Origin: Centroberyx gerrardi
Lineage: Eukaryota; Chordata; Actinopteri; Beryciformes; Berycidae
Assembly (NCBI RefSeq): GCF_048128805.1
Contig: NC_136002.1
Location: 28,402,162-28,466,161, forward strand
DNA: 64,000 nucleotides
Reading direction: 5' to 3'
Shown: positions 55,645-62,886 of the stretch, in pieces
How the letters are laid out: each line of letters starts with the position of its first letter
How positions within the stretch are numbered: position 1 is the stretch's first letter
The notes under the pieces: generated by a model
Databases searched by the model: none
Seen by the model: the letters and a program-made list of their open reading frames with translations, nothing else
What the model was told of the DNA's origin: nothing
Made by a program: the position numbers and the translations under genes

Positions 55645-57662
55645 CCCCTTTGTGTGTTGTTCCATCGCCCCCCTCCCCGTCTCAGCTCATACTCCTAAGG
55701 CTCCCTTTCATGGTGGGCTCTGCCTCCATCCTGACCCTCTCCGCTCCCCTTTTGACAGCTCTCCTCCTCTCCTCCACCTGGCCTCCATGTCGGTGCGCTG
55801 GGGGATTGATAGAGTTGTGCCTCGCTGTCGGATTTGGAATAGAGGCGGCTTGAAATACCTCACCTCCCTGCTTCCACTGGCCAATTATCCTCTTCCCTAC
55901 TGGGCTGAAAGGACCTGGTCTATAGATAACCTTCCAGTCAGAGGGAGAGAGAGAAAGAGAAAGAGTGCACTCTCCTCTCCTATTGTCATTTACTTGTTTC
56001 CTCCTATATCCATTCCTCATGTCCTCTGTCCTCACCTCTGCTCTCCTTTCATCTCCACTACTTGCCTTTCCTCTTCTTTCTTCCTCTCAGTCACATAGTC
56101 AATAATCCTCTGCCCCTGCTACACAGACAATGGCCTGATTCTACAGCACTGAACTGTGAAGCTTAGATTTTATTTTTTTTTAACCAGGGAAAGTTAACTG
56201 AGCACATACATATGCACTTTTGCTGCAACTCAGCAGTTGTTAAAGCATTATCAAACATGTGAACCTTCCCCAAACAACTGTGTTATGTCCCAGAGTTATT
56301 GTAGGTGTTTGACAGGACGTCTGGGAGCTGCTGTGTCGCCTCTGGGAGACACGTGTCGGTGACAACAAGCTGCCAAGGGCAATGGTGGAAAAAGATTGGG
56401 GGGCTGAGCATGGGAATTTGAGAGTTTGAATTGTGATTGAATTATCAGAATAACAATGAGGGTCCCAGCACAGGTCAGGTTTAAACTATAGCCAAAGTAT
56501 GTGCTTACATCAAGAATATTATAAACCTTTGCAGTTGCTTCTTTTGTAAACATGGTTGAAATAAGGGTCGAATAACCTCAGCCAATACTTAAATGTTCTA
56601 CAAAGGTGCCATTGCAACTCAAAATCTGTTGAGTAGTACCAAGCTGTTAAATGCTATATGCAATCTGTATTGTATACTGTATGTTCACACATGATCAATT
56701 TGATGAATATATATAATGTGCATCTTTGTTTTACATGGTCTTTTCAGAGGAGGAGCATATCTGGCATATCTGCAACAGTGATATCAGTTGTGCTCAAAAA
56801 TGTTTTTAACATTGGGATCAAAAGTGCTCTTTTATTATTTGCCACTATTATGACGAGTTAGCTATTTATTTCTGTTAGCAGTAAAACTCCAAACGCTTGT
56901 GGTTTCTGAGGGGAATTGAGCAATATGAATAAAAAAATCAAACCTGACTACGTTTGATTGGCCCTGAAGGGGATTCTTGAAAAAAGAATGATATTAAGAG
57001 GAAAGGTCAGAAAAAATAAAAGCGATGAGGTCTTGTATGTCAGATGAGTTTTTCAGCTCTTGTTCTGATGCTGAGCGAGCAGCTGTGGCATCTCTCTCTC
57101 TCTGTCACAGCTAAGTGGCATCTTGACATCTTGTCATGACGGCAAGAAATGTGTCACAGCTACAATTTTACCCCTTTGTTTCTGGCATGGTGAAATGTAC
57201 AGAGGCAATGCACATGAACACGGTGAACGCCACCGTCATAACATCTAATGAAATGCCAAACATGATCTGTTTGCTTTCGGGCCTTGAGGTTCGAGAATAT
57301 CTCAACAGCTGTACTGGGGTTTGGCCTGAAATGCATATTAACAACTTTATATGTCTTATCTGTTCTTCTCCCTCATTTCCCCCTTTCTCCACACTCCACT
57401 CCGCTCCCTCACTCCTCCATCTCCCTACTCCTCTTACTCCTTCTCCCTTGATGTTTCATCTCTCTTTCTCCTTAATTTCCCTTTCCATTCCTTGCTCCTC
57501 TCCCCCTCACATTTCCTCCAACTCTCCACCTCTATCCATCCGTCCATCCAGAGGCAGAGGACGGTGTACAGACTGACGCTAGTGAAGGCCTGGAACGTGG
57601 AGGAGCTGCAGGCTTACTCGGAGCTCATTGCCATGGGCCAGCCGGACTTCATCGAAGTCAAG
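10426..57662 (+). CDS. tyw1: tyw1, 4-demethylwyosine synthase (14 exons seen, 3' end outside window)
   Basis: Radical-SAM enzyme that condenses N1-methylguanosine-37 of tRNA-Phe with pyruvate carbons to make 4-demethylwyosine, the second step of wybutosine synthesis. It is ER-associated in eukaryotes. Coding exons are 10426-10516, 10786-10913, 11203-11337, 11815-11916, 13556-13750, 15105-15392, 17659-17781, 29956-30088, 36195-36247, 36335-36453, 38355-38464, 45357-45534, 48335-48470 and 57552-57662. All phases join without a stop (634 codons so far). The order of features is an N-terminal membrane segment (about 51-67) and a flavodoxin-like domain with FMN loop GSQTGTAK (111-118) and FGLGN (204-208). 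Next is an acidic, Cys-containing linker, then the radical-SAM core with C447-x3-C451-x2-C454. The C-terminal wybutosine region lies beyond 64000. The start is uncertain: ATG at 10252, 10426, 10453 or 10824 are all in frame. Confidence 0.95.
10786..10913 (+). CDS. tyw1: tyw1 exon 2, membrane segment
   Basis: The acceptor is CTTCCAG and the donor GTAATC. It encodes [19 protein letters not shown] and the rest of an N-terminal membrane helix. This aligns with the human Tyw1 segment around SLWINRFYIYLGF. Confidence 0.85.
11203..11337 (+). CDS. tyw1: tyw1 exon 3, FMN-binding loop
   Basis: Forty-five codons in frame 0. It ends [16 protein letters not shown], the first strand and phosphate-binding loop of the flavodoxin-like domain, nearly identical to human. 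The donor is GTATGG. Confidence 0.95.
11815..11916 (+). CDS. tyw1: tyw1 exon 4, flavodoxin-like domain
   Basis: Thirty-four codons in frame 0, [13 protein letters not shown] through [10 protein letters not shown]. It matches the human GFATVLAEAV..EYDPDDHL segment. The donor is GTAGGC. Confidence 0.95.
11917..13555 (+). other. tyw1: tyw1 intron 4 with SINE-tail fragments
   Basis: No coding sequence seen. Near 12290-12335 and 12430-12480 are two fragments of the common teleost repeat tail that reads GTAAGTCGCTCTGG and then CAGCTAAATG. The rest is unremarkable. Confidence 0.55.
13556..13750 (+). CDS. tyw1: tyw1 exon 5, flavodoxin-like domain core
   Basis: Sixty-five codons in frame 0. It contains [19 protein letters not shown] and [11 protein letters not shown], the second and third FMN-contacting loops of the flavodoxin fold. 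The donor is GTGAGA. Confidence 0.97.
13751..15104 (+). other. tyw1: tyw1 intron 5
   Basis: Unique-looking AT-rich sequence with a T-rich run near 14210. A stretch near 14930-14965 reads CTGATGAAGGC and then CGAAACAC, a module common in fish dispersed repeats. A related module occurs near 29752-29785. There is no coding evidence. Confidence 0.5.
15105..15392 (+). CDS. tyw1: tyw1 exon 6, end of flavodoxin domain and Cys-rich linker
   Basis: Ninety-six codons in frame 0, [12 protein letters not shown] onward. It finishes the flavodoxin-like domain and enters a Lys/Gly-rich linker with three Cys (NCSGNC and SC). The exon begins GTGAGTAAA directly after the acceptor CAG, so the exon start itself looks like a strong splice donor. 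Skipping it would keep the frame. Confidence 0.96.
15431..15590 (+). mobile_element. tRNA-derived SINE copy
   Basis: A B-box-like GGGTTCAAGCCC (about 15469) is followed by the typical teleost SINE body (AAGTGTCTTTGAGCAAAACAC, then CTGAATCCCT). The tail reads AATGTCCCTACAGGGATCAA. It lies about 40 bp downstream of the exon 6 donor. Confidence 0.65.
15977..16000. repeat. GT microsatellite
   Basis: Twelve uninterrupted GT units within tyw1 intron 6. Confidence 0.9.
16021..16130 (+). mobile_element. 3' tail of a dispersed retroelement
   Basis: The sequence ACTGGCGACTTGTCCATGG, then TGCTGGGATAGGCCACAGCC and CGTGACCCTGAATAGGAATA, is the well-known 3' end of an abundant fish retroelement family. 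An inverted, interrupted relative lies at 61337-61497. I am not certain of the clade. Confidence 0.6.
17292..17643 (+). mobile_element. hAT-type MITE in the polypyrimidine tract before tyw1 exon 7
   Basis: A 352-bp non-autonomous element with ends TGGGGCTGAAAGATATTGAC and ATTGTTCAGCTCTA. It is flanked on both sides by the identical 8-mer CCTCTCTC (17284-17291 and 17644-17651). Eight-base target duplications are typical of hAT transposons. The copy at 52771-53165 is its reverse-complement homologue along the full length, which confirms the borders. Its right end is 15 bp from the first base of exon 7. Confidence 0.85.
17659..17781 (+). CDS. tyw1: tyw1 exon 7, acidic linker
   Basis: Forty-one codons in frame 0. 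It encodes [10 protein letters not shown] and [19 protein letters not shown], matching the human SIVDVEDLGKIMDHVKK linker. It is sandwiched between two mobile elements, one ending 15 bp upstream and one starting 50 bp downstream. Confidence 0.96.
17832..18604 (+). mobile_element. hAT-type MITE (GGGACGATA family) with nested insertion
   Basis: The terminal inverted repeats are TAGGGACGGGACGATAT and its counterpart TAGGGATGGGACGATAT. Near-identical 8-mers flank it (TTACCCAT at 17824-17831, ATACCCAT at 18605-18612). The body is split by a second MITE at 18058-18423. Homologous copies in the opposite orientation lie at 40648-40949 and 57699-58048. It starts 50 bp after the exon 7 donor. Confidence 0.85.
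18058..18423 (+). mobile_element. nested hAT-type MITE (GGGCTGCAACTA family)
   Basis: A 366-bp element with exact 8-bp target duplications CAAATAAT (18050-18057 and 18424-18431) inside the older MITE. It is rich in ATCGATTAATCG motifs and ends GTTGCAGCCCTA. The same family occurs at 62887-63208 in the opposite orientation. Confidence 0.9.
20063..20089 (-). other. G-quadruplex-capable tract
   Basis: Runs of ten, six, six and three C separated by single A on the + strand give four G-runs on the - strand with one-base loops. This is a very stable predicted quadruplex. It is on the non-transcribed RNA sense, so it could form in DNA but not in tyw1 RNA. Confidence 0.75.
20983..21005. repeat. GC/CA alternating microsatellite
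   Basis: A short alternating purine-pyrimidine run of CG and CA units in tyw1 intron 7, able in principle to adopt Z-DNA. Confidence 0.7.
21133..21245 (+). pseudogene. possible RecQ-like helicase N-terminal fragment
   Basis: The frame starting at ATG 21133 reads [10 protein letters not shown] and then [20 protein letters not shown], ending near a possible GT donor at 21249. The LKKRYG..ELKQEQ pattern resembles the stretch just before the Walker A motif of RecQ-like helicases, which are multi-copy in fish genomes. No Walker A or later helicase motif follows, so at most this is a fragment carried in by a repeat. The assignment is weak. Confidence 0.3.
24273..24365. mobile_element. 3' fragment of a TATCGG-family hAT MITE
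   Basis: ATCGGTATCGGCAGATATGG and an end reading CGGGGCATCCCTA match the right end of the element at 59756-60087. I could not find the other end, so this looks truncated. Confidence 0.5.
25880..25907. repeat. GT microsatellite
   Basis: About fourteen GT units in tyw1 intron 7. Confidence 0.9.
27167..27189. repeat. CA microsatellite
   Basis: About eleven CA units in tyw1 intron 7. Confidence 0.9.
29956..30088 (+). CDS. tyw1: tyw1 exon 8
   Basis: Encodes [14 protein letters not shown] through [18 protein letters not shown] plus one base. It matches the human segment ERRAMITPALREALTKQG. It follows a 12.2-kb intron, the longest in the window. The acceptor CACAG is followed by AG, so a two-base alternative acceptor exists but would break the frame. 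Confidence 0.96.
30171..30217. repeat. 10-bp minisatellite, 4.7 copies
   Basis: Perfect tandem copies of GGTAGTCCAG start 83 bp after the exon 8 donor. The copies are identical, which suggests recent slippage and likely length polymorphism. Confidence 0.95.
32466..32668 (-). pseudogene. fossil non-LTR retrotransposon, C-terminal end of reverse transcriptase ORF
   Basis: Read on the - strand, this gives [15 protein letters not shown], a stop, then [20 protein letters not shown] and DLPEEMRLA. It resembles the conserved end of L2-type retrotransposon proteins, which often read KTKxDRAFSVxAPxLWNxLP. An internal TAG replaces an expected codon. A frameshift is needed to continue with [18 protein letters not shown]. 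The element is dead. Confidence 0.6.
34583..34612. repeat. GT microsatellite
   Basis: GT units with one GC interruption in tyw1 intron 8. Confidence 0.85.
35789..36013 (+). mobile_element. tRNA-derived SINE copy
   Basis: An A-box-like region GTGGTAGTCAAGAGGTTAGA and a B-box-like region TCAATTCAAATCCC are about 45 bp apart. They are followed by a body ending in a GTGTGAGTGTTAAGTAGGGC tail. It is the same family as the copies at 45849 and 48491. Confidence 0.65.
36195..36247 (+). CDS. tyw1: tyw1 exon 9
   Basis: A 53-base exon that completes a Gly codon and encodes [17 protein letters not shown]. It leads into the radical-SAM domain and is nearly identical to human. The next intron is only 87 bp. 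Confidence 0.96.
36335..36453 (+). CDS. tyw1: tyw1 exon 10, radical-SAM cluster motif
   Basis: Encodes [20 protein letters not shown] and then [10 protein letters not shown]. The three cysteines of CxxxCxxC (447, 451, 454 in the deduced protein) bind the [4Fe-4S] cluster that cleaves S-adenosylmethionine. It ends in phase 2 and joins exon 11 through an Arg codon. Confidence 0.98.
36672..37009 (+). mobile_element. hAT-type MITE in tyw1 intron 10
   Basis: The ends are inverted: CAGTGATTCTCAACC on the left and GTTGAGAACCACTG on the right. They are flanked by 8-mers AGTTAATA and AGTTAGTA, seven of eight identical. The interior has GGACCCCT-type motifs near both ends. This is a familiar hAT MITE type in vertebrates. 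Confidence 0.85.
37863..37892. repeat. GT microsatellite
   Basis: About fifteen GT units in tyw1 intron 10. Confidence 0.9.
38355..38464 (+). CDS. tyw1: tyw1 exon 11
   Basis: Encodes [20 protein letters not shown] through MIRQFRG, matching the human [20 protein letters not shown]. The donor is GTTGGT, weaker than the others because of T at +3. Confidence 0.96.
38535..38865. repeat. AGAACC/GGTTCT-rich repeat with internal CA microsatellite
   Basis: At least ten copies of AGAACC or its complement GGTTCT/GGTTCC in both orientations lie within about 330 bp just after exon 11. They form several short palindromes such as CCTTTAAAGAACC. A CA microsatellite (38649-38672) splits it. It is probably a dispersed fish repeat that folds back on itself. 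Confidence 0.6.
39229..39262. repeat. CA microsatellite
   Basis: Seventeen CA units in tyw1 intron 11. Confidence 0.9.
40168..40240. repeat. interrupted CA microsatellite
   Basis: CA repeats with CCCA and TAA interruptions over 73 bp in tyw1 intron 11. Confidence 0.9.
40648..40949 (-). mobile_element. hAT-type MITE (GGGACGATA family)
   Basis: The ends CAGGGATGCGACAATACG and GCATATCGTCCCTA match, in reverse, the element at 17832-18604. Flanking 8-mers TCTGCTAC and TCTTCTCC agree at six positions, a possibly eroded target duplication. This copy has no nested insertion and so shows what the ancestral body looked like. Confidence 0.8.
44468..45066 (+). repeat. 600-bp pyrimidine-rich satellite, CTCTCC / CCTGTTTCC units
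   Basis: Almost pure C/T on the + strand, broken only by single G in TGTTTCC and CTGCTC motifs. It has higher-order structure. A block of about 60 bp starting CTCCCTCGCCCTCTCC occurs at about 44600 and again at about 44961. The long open frames on both strands here are a by-product of the repeat, not genes. It ends about 290 bp before exon 12. Confidence 0.95.
45357..45534 (+). CDS. tyw1: tyw1 exon 12, radical-SAM core
   Basis: Encodes [20 protein letters not shown] and then [16 protein letters not shown], ending with [15 protein letters not shown]. This is the GEP-containing SAM-binding strand of the radical-SAM barrel, almost identical to human. Confidence 0.97.
45629..45688. repeat. CT microsatellite, 30 units
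   Basis: Thirty uninterrupted CT units beginning 95 bp after the exon 12 donor. Confidence 0.95.
45849..46012 (+). mobile_element. tRNA-derived SINE copy
   Basis: The head GGGTCTCCTAGTGGTTAGAG resembles a tRNA A box. The body has AGCAAGACACTGAACCC and a tail TGTAAGTTGCTAAAAGC. The B box is eroded. Confidence 0.6.
47404..47476. repeat. GT microsatellite, about 36 units
   Basis: A perfect 73-bp GT run in tyw1 intron 12, likely highly polymorphic. Confidence 0.95.
48335..48470 (+). CDS. tyw1: tyw1 exon 13, radical-SAM core
   Basis: Encodes [20 protein letters not shown] through [15 protein letters not shown]. It matches the human [19 protein letters not shown] segment. The donor is GTGAGC. 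Confidence 0.97.
48491..48720 (+). mobile_element. tRNA-derived SINE copy next to exon 13
   Basis: A-box-like head AGGAGGTCAGAGAGATGGGC and B-box-like GCCGGTTTGAATCCTGG. The body contains CTCCCAAAGGTGCCGCAATT. It begins about 20 bp after the exon 13 donor. Confidence 0.7.
50066..50388. mobile_element. foldback MITE with long inverted arms
   Basis: The left arm from 50066 (GTAACACTTTACTTT, then ATTCCAGTGTATTAACCTAT and ATATTACTGTGTAGAT) is repeated in inverted order from 50388 back to about 50277. The arms are roughly 100 bp with small indels. The 6-mer AAGATT occurs at both flanks (50060-50065 and 50389-50394) and may be the target duplication. There is no open frame inside. Confidence 0.85.
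52430..52560 (-). mobile_element. tRNA-derived SINE copy, reversed
   Basis: On the - strand, GGCGGCCAAGTGGCTGGAGA (A-box region) is followed by ACAGGTTCGATCCCCGC (good B box) and a body ending GTGTCCCTGAGCAAGGC. This is the clearest tRNA-like head of the SINE copies here. Confidence 0.75.
52771..53165 (-). mobile_element. hAT-type MITE, sister of the one before exon 7
   Basis: The ends TAGAGCTGAACAATTAATCG and TATCTTTCAGCCCTA, and the whole interior, are homologous in reverse to 17292-17643. This copy is 395 bp and carries extra short segments. The target duplication is no longer clear. Confidence 0.8.
55610..55645. repeat. CT microsatellite
   Basis: A CT run followed by CCCCCTTTGTGTGTTGTTC. 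The same run-plus-phrase recurs at about 63260-63292, so the two loci share a short duplicated block. Confidence 0.75.
57361..57551 (+). promoter_or_regulatory. tyw1: extended pyrimidine tract before exon 14
   Basis: About 190 bp of strongly C/T-rich sequence leads into the acceptor ATCCAG of exon 14. It is far longer than a normal polypyrimidine tract and would bind PTB or U2AF at many places. Confidence 0.6.
57552..57662 (+). CDS. tyw1: tyw1 exon 14, last exon visible
   Basis: Thirty-seven codons in frame 0, [20 protein letters not shown] through PDFIEVK. The human protein continues with GVTYCGESS, which I could not find before the window's right edge. The gene is therefore cut by the window. 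Confidence 0.97.
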
Positions 57663-57698
57663 GTAGGGTTCATCAGCACGCACTTTATCTCATTTCAT

Positions 57699-58048
57699 TA
57701 GGGATGGGATGATGTCACGAAATTCAATATATCGCAATACGAAAATGTGACAATACATATCGCCGGGCAGAAAAATGAATCGCGATATTAGCTACTTTTT
57801 ATTCTGCTTTTCAGAAGCTCTCCATCCAAATTATATTATTGGCACATTTTTAAATTGTTGTTTACATTCTAGCAAGCCAATGGCATCGCTAGAAGGATTT
57901 GTGGCTCTGAAATAAATTAATTCTGCACAGTCAGACTTTGTTGTCACTGAACTTTTATTTGTTACATTGTGTCATGGTTGTATCGAATCGTGAACCTCAT
58001 ATCGCGTATTGAATCGTATCGTGAGATAAGCATATTGTCCCATCCCTA
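57699..58048 (-). mobile_element. hAT-type MITE (GGGACGATA family) next to exon 14
   Basis: The ends TAGGGATGGGATGATG and ATTGTCCCATCCCTA and the interior match the element at 17832-18604 in reverse. It begins 37 bp after the exon 14 donor. Flanking 8-mers do not match well, so the target duplication has decayed or the end is slightly off. Confidence 0.8.
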
Positions 58049-59755
58049 CTTATTAGTGATTATTACTAGGTGCTTATTCTCTTCGTCCTCGCTCTGGCAT
58101 TCTCGCTCTTCCTCTCTTTCTCCTCTCTCTCTCTCTCTCCCCTTTACTCGTCCGCTCTGAGCCCTGATGTGTGTCTGAAGTTAAGCCTCCTAATGGCCAA
58201 GCTCATCTCATTTGCTCCTCGTTAATGTGTTTGCTGAGAGCAAATGAGCCAACAGCACCGGCCACCACCACCGGATTTTCAGCAGTTCATTCATTTTAGA
58301 GGAAACCATAGCACGTGATATCTCCTTCCACAGATGTATCATCCGCCCGTTCCTCAACAGGAGTCTACCAAGTAATAACATTATATAACAGCGAAAATGC
58401 CTCAGAAATACACTGTCCTCGTATTCCCAGGATGAAAGGGAACAAGCAGGCTTAAATGACAATTTAATGGGGAGAGCTTGTGTTGAATTGGTTCGACAAC
58501 CCCAGCGGTACCTAAATATTTCAAAACTAATCATCAACATCCCTTCCCTGGCATGTCTTCTTCGCACTCCACCAACTTGTACATCAAGGGAATGGGTTGA
58601 ATCACAAACAATCTGATATTCATACACTTAACTTTCTTCGAGTCGCGCCCCCGCGGTCTCTAGTTTTTATTATTTTATTTAAAAGGTAGAAAGCCACAAC
58701 AAATCTCAGCAAATCTCATGATTCCTTTTCCCCAGATTCCAAAGAGCACCTTTTTGAATATTTGAACCGTACGTTATTAAAGCACCGCTGTGCCCTTTAA
58801 CTGTCTCTGTGCAAGTGAGGGTGCGATTGAATTTGTTTGACTTTATGAATGATTGACTTTATCAGTGAGTGATTCAACTAGTTTGTGAGTGCTTGTGAGT
58901 TTCTGAGTGTCTTGGATTGTGACTGAATTTAGTTTGCGACTGATTTAGTTTGTGAGTTTGTCAGTGAATTAGTTGTTTTTAGTGATTGGCCACTTCACAA
59001 CTCCCATTCACCTGTTCAAGCCCGTCCATTCAGCTTTGTGGCGGAAGAGTCATTCTCTTCTCGAAACTAATGGTTAGTTGAATAATGGCTGAATAAATCT
59101 AAATAATGGTTATATTAAAAAGATCTGAGAAACATTCCTAATTACGCTGCACTAGATTACGGCAACGCATCCAAAATTACCGATGCGAGCTGACAGGAGC
59201 TACTTTCATTTCGCCATTTCTTCACTTTGATTTTAAATCTCACTGATCTGTTTTTCTTTCCTCTGCCCATCTCTCTTCCTTTCAACAACGTCTAGAGACT
59301 CTAGACTGGGTCTGACATGCTGGCACTCGAACAGAAATGTACTGACAGATAAAAATACAGTGGTCTGAATGACTGGCTGGGATGGCCTCTTAATGACATC
59401 TCCAGTTACGCTGTCAGATGCTGGCGATGCTGTTTAAACGATAACACCCTCCTCCGATTTATGTGGCCAGCATTTTGCCTCTGTAGATGTCCCTAGATGA
59501 GCGGGATAATTCACTTTATCGGTGGGACTTTACAGGACCGCAAAGCTTGAACTTTGATCTCAGTGATATTTCAATTGTTAATTTATAATATAATTTATAA
59601 TGAAGTGCTTTGTGCTCTAATTTCTTGCATTACTTTTTTAACTTCTGCTCCTTTGGAATTTGTCAGCCTAGTTTGGCTCTGTTTACCGCACATTCATGTC
59701 TCTGCTGATGACAGACCTATTTTCTCCTCCTGCGTTGGCAAATGTGCATTTCTAC

Positions 59756-60087
59756 TAGGGTACCAGGCTAAAATGGAATATCGGTATCAGAGATTTTACC
59801 CTAGACTAAAATCTGATACCGAAAGCCATGAGTAACATGTAAGAAATAAAAGCAAACTGTCTTGATTTTATGCATTTGTGGCACATAGAAGCCTGTATTT
59901 CTCAAACAGTGGGAAAAACAAGGATTTTATCTCAATAATTTTGTCCATTGACCCCAAACTAAGGAAGTAAGCCTGCGCTGTTCAGTAAAAGTAATGGATC
60001 GGATCGGTACTCAGTATCGGCCGATACTTAAACTTTCATACTCGTAATCGGTATCGGCATTGAAAAAGTGGCATCGGTGCATCCCTA
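59756..60087. mobile_element. hAT-type MITE (TATCGG family)
   Basis: The right end is CATCGGTGCATCCCTA and the left end starts TAGGG. It has an exact 8-bp flanking duplication ATTTCTAC (59748-59755 and 60088-60095). The interior is rich in GGTATCGG and CGATAC motifs. Confidence 0.75.
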
Positions 60088-61336
60088 ATTTCTACATCTT
60101 ATTAACCAATACACGTCTTTTATGAAATAGATATTCCGAAAACACATAAAATGGGTTAATGAATTTATGCGGTTAAATCATGTAGTAGCTTGATATGTGA
60201 AACTAATGGAAAATATGTTCCCCTCTGCCTGGTTTGATGGTTGTCTATTGATTTCAGTGTTTCTATCTGTTCTCTGTTACAGCTCCCATCATGCTGCAGC
60301 AGTATTGTCAATTTGTTTGTGGGGAATACAAAATGGTTTCTGAATTATGCCGAGTTGGCCTAAATGAGCTGTGGGTATGAAGGGAGTCAGGAGTGCATTT
60401 CTTCCCTTATAGCTGATAAGTGTGTTGGTACAGTATGTTGATGTGTTTGTTTTGTTTCTTTTCTTTTACAGCACTTTGTAACTTTGTCAAGAAGGCTGCT
60501 GTACTTTATTATTGTTACATTCACATATTCACCCCTGCTAGTTTATGATGCCTCTGAACATGAATCACTGCACTCGAGGGGAAATGGTCTAACTGGTAAC
60601 TTTTATTCTTTGTTTTGATTTTGTATTCTGCTCCCTCGCAGTATAAAAACTATACTTGAAATTGCTATCCAGTGCAGTTTATTCTCAGTTCGCTTTAAAC
60701 AGCGCCCAAACTCCGTAAAAATTAGGCCAACACAATTAATTGTCTCCACCTCAGATTGCAGAGATTAGAGAGAGAGCCCCAACCTTTGAAGTCAAGCAGA
60801 AAATTCTGTTGTATTCTATTTTCATTCCGCTCCAGGGGGGCGAGCTAATTGGGTTTTGAACAGGTACTCTGCCCGTTTGTCCGGCCTCCCCCTGTCCCAT
60901 TGCATGCTTCCCTAATGATCAGCTATCCCTTAGAAAGGCAAAGGAACAGGTGAGATATCTGCTTGACAAAAAAAAGCCACTCCAACCGGTGTGAGCATTC
61001 ATGAAACACCTCCCCCCACTCGGAGCTCCCAGTCCTTCACCACACACACACACACTCATTCAAAAGCAGGAGCACACGTCATTCCTGCACTGCCTGGCAA
61101 CAGCTTTCGCCCTCTTACATCCACCGCTGGCCGGGTGTGGGGGACTGTCACCCCCGTCTCCGCTGGGCACCCCCTTTTTATACCTAGCAGCGGTAAACAG
61201 AGGCATGTAAAAGCACCGGTCCTAGCTGCTGCTGTTGCTATGCGACTATTGAAAACCCAACTGAAGTGCATCTGCAGTGTTCCTGTGCTAAAAGATAGAA
61301 TATTTTGTAACATTCATTCATTCATTTTCTTTTACA

Positions 61337-61497
61337 CGCGTGTTCCTATTCAGGGTCATGGGGGGGTGGAGCTTATCCCAGCATGCACTGGGCTAAAGGC
61401 AGGAAAACACTGGAGAAGAATAGATTCCAGCAACACTTGTAGTACTGGGAACAAACATTTATTAGCAGAAGGCAAAGAGACACCCTGGACAGGGTCT
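61337..61497 (-). mobile_element. retroelement 3' tail, reversed and interrupted
   Basis: On the - strand it reads GACCCTGTCCAGGGTGTCTC, then after about 70 unrelated bases CCAGTGTTTTCCTGCCTTTA, CATGCTGGGATAAGCTCCAC and ATGACCCTGAATAGG. It is the same family as 16021-16130, with an extra segment inserted. Confidence 0.55.
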
Positions 61498-61874
61498 GTG
61501 TACCTAGTGGCCAATCATTTTTTTGTTATCAAATCATCAAAATGAAGAATAGTGTTTGAGGTTTGTTTTTTTTTGTTTTTTTATCAATGTAACATCGAAC
61601 AGTAACCCCACTGTGACGCTCATTTTTCTCTCTGTCAGTTGTAAAACAGTGGAGTTCAGGTGGGCGGGGCTAGCTGGAGGTGAGTTTGATTTACTGGCAC
61701 TGTTCTCTGCTTCTGTGTATTGTGCTGCTAACATTGGATTGGAGAAACCTTGGTGAAATGGTACAGTAGGTTTCTGGAGACATGATATTGGACAGTTTTA
61801 TTACATTTTGTATGCGACTATCTAATATCTAAGATATCCAACTTCTGTAGTTTGGTGTGTGTAACTGAATTCAA

Positions 61875-61878
<4 letters not shown>

Positions 61879-61959
<81 letters not shown>
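61879..61959. repeat. CT microsatellite, about 40 units
   Basis: An 81-bp CT run with a single CCCT interruption in tyw1 intron 14. Confidence 0.95.
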
Positions 61960-62602
61960 AGAAGATTCAACACACTCCTCAAACTTCAACAAACTCCTCA
62001 CAATCACACACACCGCAAATACGATCAATGGACCTCTCAGGCCTCAAAACCAACGCTGTTACACTTAATTTAAGTGTGACAGCGTAATATAACAGCCAAT
62101 GCTGTCACATGTCAAACACTCAATATAACACCAGACGGTGTTATAATGATGCTTCACCTTCTTCCCACCTGGCCAGATACAGATCCTTTATCTGTAGAGA
62201 ACTATTACAAGACTAGCTATAATGTTGTAAACCGAAGCAGCCTATGTATTTATCTACTGAGACTGGCCACTGTCGCATTACTGCACAGACTCAGTTGAGG
62301 CTATGTAACAACTATTTAGCTATTAGCAAAACAAGGCTAAGGTTAAATAATGAATTGTTTTACAATGTCAACAACAGTTTATAAGCTTAGCTAGTAAACG
62401 GTAGCTAGTTAGCTTTAGGCTAGCTATAAATAGCTAATGAAACTACAGTAGTTTGATATCTTAGATGTCAAACTTCTGTAGTTGTTGCTAATTCTGCCTG
62501 TCTGTGAGCTGTAGTTCATCCACTTGCTGCTAGGGGGCAGCAGATAGGAGCCAGGCTCACTGAGTTGTCAGTCTTTACATCCTGCCATAGGATGGATACA
62601 AG

Positions 62603-62630
<28 letters not shown>
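62603..62630. repeat. CA microsatellite
   Basis: Fourteen CA units in tyw1 intron 14. Confidence 0.9.
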
Positions 62631-62633
<3 letters not shown>

Positions 62634-62886
62634 CAACCCATGGACATCAGACTCACACAGCGAGCATAAAGAGGAATCCACCCAAGTTAGCCCTCAAAAC
62701 TTCCACTTTCTCTTTTCACTCTCTTTAAAGTTTCTTGACTTTGAAAGTTTCTTAACTTTCAAACTCTCTTGTCATCTCAATTACTTTCTCCCTCATTCTG
62801 TTAGTTGCCACCCTTCCCTTTCTCTGTTTGTTTTTTTGTATGTGTGCCTATCTGTACCTAACTGTGTCTATATATTGTGTGTCTGT

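Larger units (their letters stand above)
48471..57551 (+). other. tyw1: tyw1 intron 13 (9.1 kb)
   Basis: It carries a SINE at its start, a foldback MITE, a reverse SINE, a MITE and CT-rich tracts. AT-rich, A-rich segments near 51090-51240 and 54830-55040 look like old retroelement tails that I cannot name. Its last 190 bp before exon 14 are strongly pyrimidine-rich. There is no nested gene that I can support. Confidence 0.6.

Noticed and set aside
58208-58627. 139-codon open frame on the - strand in tyw1 intron 14
   Set aside because: No recognisable transposase or cellular family and no upstream context. It could be a remnant, but I cannot support it.
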